A stretch of 64,000 nt of DNA, taken from NCBI GenBank assembly GCA_015179045.1, contig WHUZ01000054.1, positions 186,001 to 250,000 of the forward strand. Reading direction: 5' to 3'. Source of the stretch: Kalaharituber pfeilii. Its lineage: Eukaryota; Ascomycota; Pezizomycetes; Pezizales; Pezizaceae. Below, piece after piece: positions 58,159 through 64,000 of this stretch (its first letter is position 1; each line of letters opens with the position of its first letter). The translations under genes were made by a program, and so were the position numbers. The notes under the pieces are model-generated. The model had not been told where the DNA came from. It made no database searches and worked only from the letters and a program-made list of their open reading frames with translations.

Positions 58159-58935
58159 TGCGTGCCGGTAAGTACTGTTCTCCCAGGTTATTCGTTTGAT
58201 GTCATGTTTAAGCTAGCATTCACAAGCGGGTCAGCGAGCTGACTTACAGCTGTGGAACAGGCGGATGGTTTGCGGGATTGAGGGATCGAGCTGGAACTGC
58301 GGAATCGACGAACCACGGGCCGGGTCTGCCGGTCCAGACGTCCTCCATATCGCAAAATACGGCTGCATGGTTCTTGACACTGCAGAATACGAATACCCCA
58401 CGCTGATCACGCAATTGCCTCTTTGAGCTGCATCTATGCCCCACGGCCGCCACCAATCTGGATGCCATCAAGGGCTATTTTCCACTGCCCTCCAGTGTAG
58501 GTGTGCAAAGGAAGCATTGCAAGCAAGGCAACCGAGGATACACGGGGCAGCGCAGAGGTCCTCGATAAGCTCTGCACCTTGAATGCCCATGATGCATGCT
58601 GTATTAGGTAGGGATACGGAGGCTTCAAATCCGAGACAAGCAGGCCTCAATTCCCGGATCCATGCGCATGTCTGCAACAGGTAAACCTATATTTTTAGCC
58701 GGATGGTCTGCTCTCGGGATTTGGAATTATTGCGTTTGGGAGCTGTAGGAAGGTCTTAACGTGCAGTGCATTGTGGCATGCCATTCCTAGAAGCAACATC
58801 GCACACAATAAGTCTCCTTTGAGATGACCCCGATATCTTATAATGCTCCTGACCGCCACATGGCCTTCCCTGAAAACACAGCCATGGAACAGTAGGTCGA
58901 TACTTGCGGCGACTGCTAAGGGTTCGTACTTGGGG
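58159..58935. other. upstream of the orphan exon; unassigned
   Basis: Minus-strand frames at 58244-58471 and 58434-58677 have no motif I recognise. The interval would include the old permease promoter. Confidence 0.45.
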
Positions 58936-59009
58936 GAGTTTTTTTATTTTTATTTTTATTTTTTTTTATTTCACGTAACCCCGCATGCTGCTGTTCGCCA
59001 TGGCAGGGC
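58936..59009 (-). mobile_element. ultra-short poly(A) retroposon, subfamily 1 (74 nt)
   Basis: The direct repeat ACTTGGGG lies at 58928-58935 and 59010-59017. Sense (minus): GCCCTGCCATGGCGAACAGC, then AGCATGCGGGGTTACGTGAA, then ATA and an A-rich tail with T interruptions every five or six bases. Confidence 0.87.
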
Positions 59010-60679
59010 ACTTGGGGATGTAAAAGCGAGCCGGTAGCAATAACCTATCAAACCATGCCCTTGGGAAAAGGTGTGCTTGTTTTTAGTAAGAGGTCATTGG
59101 CACTCGAACATGGCTAATCACATCACTAGGGCATCTTGAAGCAAGTGATAAAGCTATATCAAAACGTCCTCTGAAGGAAAAAAAAAAAAAATATCATTGC
59201 TCGTATGCCGCCCTGGGGGCTATGACGAGTTAAATACAAAGGAGATAAAACAAAACAAAATCGCCATCATAGCCACATACAGCCTACGGTCTCTACTGGT
59301 GATGCAGAGAGATTTGAGCACTGTCGCAAGTGAAATCACTTGTGTGAAAAGAAGCCTTCCGATATATAGTCAGCTCCGGAATACAATCCATAGATAAGTC
59401 CATCACACCGGCCTGAAATTAATGGAATCATGGATGGCAGAATTTAGAGAATCCCAGGCTCGGCGACACTGATAGCTCGCCCCCTTCAATAGGTAGCACT
59501 GAACATGACATGGGACTTGCAATAGAATTTACAAGTAATCGACCTCACAATTTCTAATCACGTTTCCCTTCGTTTAGTAGATCTCCCACTTCTTAAGCGG
59601 CTACTTTATGCACAGCAAGATCATGCCCACGCTATATGCTGATAAGGTGGTGCTAGTGAATAACGTGATGATCGGCAGAATTATCTCATGGGCGACGGTA
59701 TAGCGCTTGGGCATTCATCGCGCCCAGACGGGCAACTAGTGGATCCACATCTTGACGTACCGTCAATTTATGTACTCTTATTTCACAGGTTTTGAGTGAC
59801 GGGGTTAAATGTTAATCATGAATAGGCTTGAAGTATCTAGCTGAATGTGTCTGATATTTCAATCATATCAGCAAAAGTGGTTACATATTTCTCTTGGAGT
59901 TAGGTAAGCAAGTCCACTACCTGACCCACAAGCCACTTCAATATTACTATTTCACCTAGTGGTACGGTAAATAAGTATATCTTCCTTGTGATTCCACTCA
60001 CTGGAACTCCGAGGTCAATTCTTAACGGCAACGAAACATTAGTTAAGCGTACCTAGATAGTCTGGGCACGAGAACAAATAGCATTTCATATTTACCATGA
60101 TTAAGTATGTCGCGGGATACATCGCTCAAGGCTAGCACACATGACAATGTTATACAATACGTAGTGTACCGTTTATTTGCCTTGGATAGCATTTTAAACC
60201 TAGGATGCACTTATCTCCACAATTCCTCGAGAAGCAGTGTGCTCTTTTTGACGAACAAGGAATCCCAGCTGAATTGGTCTTTATTACGGTTTGACTACGC
60301 TAGGTGTTATTACTGTTTAGAAATCCGCACTGAGAAAATCCAATGCTAGGTAATGTTGTCATCGAGCACTGTTTACAGTAGCCTCTGTATCCGACATATG
60401 TAGGGTTTCTACTTCCGTTTTGTGAGACAGATCTGCAGATGGTTAGCGCAGGCATCCTTGCGAACCACCAACATTCCCTACGCGCTACAGTGGCAATTCA
60501 ATTGTCGTTTCCACACCTTGAGGACCGAATATCGCGTCAGGTTATGACAGGGAATGTTTACGGAATCGCACGCGAATAATTATTCAATTGCGCACGAGTG
60601 ATGCTTTTGCGATGGATTTGTTCACTTCTAACTTGTCTTCTGGTTTTCAGGAATTGGAGCAGTATCAATGTCCCACCTC
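59010..60679. other. intergenic, no gene recognised
   Basis: It contains one atypical retroposon core (59175-59236). No ORF with recognisable motifs. Confidence 0.5.
59175..59236 (-). mobile_element. subfamily 2 retroposon core with the homopolymer in opposite sense
   Basis: Sense (minus): AACTCGTCATAGCCCCCAGG then GCGGCATACGAGCAATGATA, followed by T13 rather than an A run. No flanking direct repeat was seen. The reversed tail may mark a rearranged copy. Confidence 0.6.
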
Positions 60680-60752
60680 GCCCTGCGATGGCGAACAGCT
60701 GCAAGCGGGGTTACGTGAAATATAAAAAAAAAAGAATAAAAAAAAAAAAAAA
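60680..60752 (+). mobile_element. ultra-short poly(A) retroposon, subfamily 1 (73 nt)
   Basis: The direct repeat GTCCCACCTC lies at 60670-60679 and 60753-60762. Sense (plus): GCCCTGCGATGGCGAACAGC, then TGCAAGCGGGGTTACGTGAA, then ATAT and a 28-nt A-rich tail. Confidence 0.9.
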
Positions 60753-60762
60753 GTCCCACCTC

Positions 60763-61809
60763 TCAGGTTGGCTAGTGTTCTGCTTAACAGACAAGAAATG
60801 CTGAGGTTCAACCGGGAATGCCGCTGGAGTTGTCTATAGGGAGTAGCTGTCTCTTAAACTGCACCACCTTCTACTCTTCGCTCCTCCACCATCAGTTATA
60901 CCACCTGAGATTGTGGACAAAGTCCCACTAGCGGCAATAGTCCCGAATCCCCATTCCCACAATGTAGTGCGTATCAGTCCATGATACATGTACCCTGCCC
61001 CTGTGCCATCCTGGACTGTGAACATGAGTATCTACACGACTGGTAGGCACCGGAGCTCGAGCAACTTCTCAAGGCCTGATAGCCGAGTATGGAAAGCCAA
61101 GCACAATGGAATCCGGCCTCTGATCCAAGTTGCAATAACTTTAACAGTCTACCCACCAAGCTACCCACATGGATAGTCACACTGTTAGAGATCTACAGTA
61201 ATGTCGGAGTGTCGGAGGTGTCGGATATCAGAGAGGTCCGTGATAAAGGGTGGTAAGGGCCCGAGAGCAACCTCATGCTCTATGTATATAGGTGTATTAC
61301 TTTGGCTACTCTCTCTACAAAGGAATAACAATCATCTCTTTCTACCCAAAGCTCAACACACACCGGAGGTAGCTATGATATCAGGCTCAGTGCAACATGC
61401 TCAACTGGATCTACTCATTCGATTACCAGTAATTGCAAGGTAGGAAGACCAAACTTTCAAGCCCGTGCCGATTACCCATTTTACGGTGGTATTCTAACAG
61501 GCAACGCAATGCTAGCTAAAACTGTAGCATTCTATCGCAATAGCATGTGATTCGTGTTTGGTGATCCGTCAATTCGTCACCCAATGCAATATGCATTAGT
61601 AGGTTAGTCTCATGCCATCAGTGAGGATACTGTTGGTGCCATTCAGGTTATATATAGCTGCCTTCACACCGGTGAACTACCTTCTCAGCAGACAATTGCC
61701 ACAACGGTACAAAACTCACACTTTGCCCTGCCCAGGCTCTCTCCATCCAATTCCACAAACTCTTTCTGTGCCTCAAGCTTTCCGTCTTTCATTCACTCCC
61801 CAAAGCACT
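60763..61809. other. intergenic; promoter side of the dioxygenase pseudogene
   Basis: No gene. An upstream ATG in frame at 61612 was not taken as the start, because the family's N-terminal residues begin at the Met of 61810 (MSPPVTVQNG). Confidence 0.5.
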
Positions 61810-62430
61810 ATGTCTCCACCAGTTACGGTCCAGAATGGGCTCGAGCTAGAGCCCGCCCTGACCGCCGAGCTCCCCATCCCCAAGCCGTCCCCGGTCTACA
61901 AGGAAATTCTAGTAGATACACAAAAGGCCTTCAAGAAGGAGCAGGAGGAGAATGGAGCCTCCTACCCACACTACCTCCCCATATGGAACGATGTCAAGTG
62001 AGTAGCTTGCCGCGGAACCCCACTGCCGAAACCACTGGATACTATATCGCTCTGCTAATACCTTAGCTATCCACCGCTGCAACCATATGACTTCGTCGAT
62101 GCTGGTTCTCGCGCTGACCCAGCCCTCCCCAATCTCTTCCCTGCCGACAAGAATGAGACCTACAAGGTCAAGGAGCTCACCAACAGCCCTGGTGCTGAAG
62201 TTCACGGCATCCAGCTTTTTTTTTCTTTTTTTTAAAATCAGATAACCCCACTTGCAGCTGTTCGCCACAGGGGACGGCATCCAGCTGTCTGATGCTGCCA
62301 AGGACGAACTTGCTCTCTTCGTAGCTAAGAAAAAGGTTGTTGCTTTCCGTGACCAGGACTTTGCAGACCTCCCCATTAAAGGTTCTGTGGAATTTGGCAG
62401 GTAAAGTACTTTGGCAGGCTACACATTCAC
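61810..62430 (+). pseudogene. TauD-type 2-oxoglutarate/Fe(II) dioxygenase pseudogene
   Basis: Exon 1 is 61810-61997, the intron 61998-62066, and exon 2 62067 onward. Family segments in order: YPHYLPIWNDV, NYPPLQPYDFVDAGSRADPA, LPNLFPADKNE, VKELTNSPGAEVHGIQL, then a 57-nt retroposon plus duplicated 13 bp, SDAAKDELALFVAKKKVVAF, RDQDFADLPIKGSVEFG, a short indel with a stop, and YFGRLHIH (62408-62430) in a new frame. The sequence then ends: the HxD iron-binding motif and the rest of the fold are missing. Fungal members oxidise taurine, sulfonates or related substrates with 2-oxoglutarate. Here activity is lost three ways: retroposon insertion, frameshift and 3' truncation. Confidence 0.88.
62217..62273 (-). 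mobile_element. ultra-short poly(A) retroposon, subfamily 1, in a coding exon (57 nt)
   Basis: The perfect 13-bp repeat ACGGCATCCAGCT lies at 62204-62216 and 62274-62286. Sense (minus): CCCTGTGGCGAACAGCTGCA then AGTGGGGTTATCTGATTTTA and the A tail. It is inserted between the codons for HGIQL and SDAAK of the dioxygenase, so the intact ancestral site can be read directly. Confidence 0.95.
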
Positions 62431-63363
62431 CTAGTCTGGTTGCACTACCCCTCGTAGTCCAAAACATAAATTTTTAGTATGGGCCCAGTTCAAGATGGTG
62501 TCTCGGCAGACGACACCAATAGTCTCTTAAGTTTAGTACACATCTACTGGTATCATACGCTGCGCTCGTAGAGTGCCCTAGGGGCTTGGTATGAGACTAC
62601 TGGTACGCTACACCTGTTCCCTATAAGTCTTGTACTCTATATATATATAATATCTCATGCGCATAGTCAACCTATGTTCTTCTTCAAATCAGCAAAAAAA
62701 TAGTCGCACCACGAATAGTTTGTGCCCTGAGCGCCCGTCCGCCCTGGCATGCTTGTTCTTTTACATCTGCACCCCCATGCATTTCTAACCTTATCATTTT
62801 GCTACATCTGCACCCTATAATGCCCGTTTTCTGCCTTGGTGCGCCCACATGGCTACAAAACCTAGTTTACGCCCTCAGCACCCATAACACAAGTAATCTT
62901 GTCGCCGGCGTCGCAACGTGCAGTGAGACAATATGTGCGCACTCAACATGCTCAATGTGCTCACAAAAGGTGGGGTGAGTTGCTATCAATGTTATTGTAT
63001 TTGGATTTCAGAATACTTCGTGTTTGATGTAATAACCAACAGAGTAGGAGAGTATATTCAATGTAATATGCTAATATCTGAGAGGATGCCTTTAGTTGGG
63101 AATCATCAGTCTCATGTGCCAGAGACATTCTCATGTGCATACATTGTAACCTAAGCCATTCACAATCTGGTGCGGCAACTTCAATAACTTTGATACCTTT
63201 AGATATTTTAGATCAATACTACGTGATTCTTCTAGCTGACTTTTTTCTCCGGTTTTTTTTACCCATATTCACCTGTGGTTGTCACTCCATTACACAAACC
63301 TTTGCACAGACCTTGTGCACAGCTTCGGAAGTTGCATCACGTTATGCTGGTAACGAGTACTAC
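62431..63363. other. intergenic; no gene
   Basis: It holds the second copy of GGCTTGGTATGAGACTA (about 62586-62602) and an isolated stretch at 62932-62970 similar to the tandem unit below. 63285-63360 resembles 57620-57695 (GACCTTGTGCAC, GTTATGCTGGTAACGAGTA), a dispersed repeat of unknown kind. Confidence 0.5.
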
Positions 63364-63625
63364 ATCTCATGTGTGCACTCAACATGCTCAACATGCTCAA
63401 CATGCTCAATATGCCCAATATCTCATGTACGCACTCAACATACTCAATGTGCTCAATGCGCCCAATATGTCCTACATCTCATGTGCGCGCTCAACGTGCT
63501 CAACATACTCAATATGCTAGATATGTTCAATATCTCATGCGCGCGCTGAGCCTGTTTGACATACTGAATATGCTCAATATGCCCAATATCTCATGCCGGT
63601 GGTCAACATGCTCGACATGCCAAAT
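63364..63625 (+). repeat. 56-bp tandem repeat, ~4.6 copies
   Basis: Units start at 63364, 63420, 63476, 63532 and 63588, each with ATCTCATG. Length is exactly 56 bp in all four complete units while sequence differs by 20-30 percent. Each unit contains several degenerate ATGCTCAAC nonamers, so the array is a two-level repeat. No spacers of unique sequence, so it is not CRISPR-like. Open frames over it are a by-product of the low complexity. Confidence 0.92.
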
Positions 63626-64000
63626 ACTGGTATGCCCAATCGTGTGAAGATAGTCAATTAACTTAATTGGGCAATATCACAGCATGCCTGAACTGCCCTT
63701 GTTAATACATTATGGAATTGAGATCAAGTTTATGCTGTTGCAAATGGGGCTCCAGAAGGCGGATACAGCTACTCATTGGGTCGCTTGGGACCCCATTAAG
63801 TTGCTAAGTTGGGTGCTGATGAGGTCGCTTAGGCTGCCGACTGTGATCCCACGGTGTGATGACGGCTCAACAGCATATTGTTTCGCACGGGATACCGGTA
63901 TCTAGAGCTGGCGGAACGGAGTCTCAAGGGCGGTCTCAATGGTTAAATGTTAAGGGACGTGTCTTCAATTGTCTTGTCTCTGTGCGTGTCTCCTCATACA
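63626..64000. other. window edge, no gene recognised
   Basis: A 73-codon frame (63684-63905) has no motif. Nothing else was found. Confidence 0.45.

Noticed and set aside
63364..63625. CRISPR-like array
   Set aside because: Units are contiguous with no unique spacers, in a eukaryotic genome, and are internally repetitive.
63133..63647. Three overlapping open frames (LNMLNMLN-like repeats)
   Set aside because: The 56-bp and 9-bp periods keep stop codons out of several frames; this is a by-product of the tandem array.

Overview
This is a fungal nuclear window, most likely from a filamentous ascomycete (Pezizomycotina). The genes have short introns of about 38-71 nt with GTANGT donors and CTAAC/CTGAC-like branch sites. 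They include an Aro80-type Zn(II)2Cys6 regulator, a HIRAN-SNF2-RING translocase and Dal5-type permeases, and there is a tRNA-Leu with an intron next to the anticodon. The low gene density and heavy load of small transposons suggest a repeat-rich genome of the truffle/morel (Pezizomycetes) type. That placement is inference only.

Layout. 1-16 kb is the gene-bearing part: the 3' end of an MFS sugar transporter (1-926), tRNA-Leu(AAG) (4502-4604), a large Aro80-like transcription factor on the minus strand (5984-9848, with one apparent homopolymer frameshift) and a ten-exon Rad5/HLTF-like gene (12283-15818) whose RING has lost one zinc ligand. From 16 to 45 kb only one convincing gene was found, a small secreted protein (23030-23640). 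The rest is relics and non-autonomous elements. A second Zn(II)2Cys6-type protein lies at 45561-47700. From 50 to 64 kb the window is a transposon graveyard holding two dead genes: a Dal5-type permease whose pieces lie 5.5 kb apart, and a TauD-type dioxygenase interrupted by a tiny retroposon.

Mobile DNA. At least five MITE families share one terminal design (CAG, then ACYCTNGNTATA, with TA target duplications), which fits pogo/Tc1-mariner-like mobilisation by a transposase not present here. Other TIR families start GTGGTTATC, CCGTATTAAC, GCGGTATTCAG, GGGGTTGTCG and CAGTGCGTAGG. Most striking is a set of very small poly(A)-tailed insertions, with a conserved hairpin core of only about 40-45 nt. 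Several are flanked by perfect 8-13 bp direct repeats, as expected for target-primed retroposition. One splits a dioxygenase exon and one sits inside a MITE. Another is itself split by a MITE, which holds a further TIR element inside a larger MITE. These nestings give a relative order of insertion.

No CRISPR array, rRNA or bacterial-type operon was seen. Exon boundaries were read by eye from splice signals and reading frame; none has transcript support.
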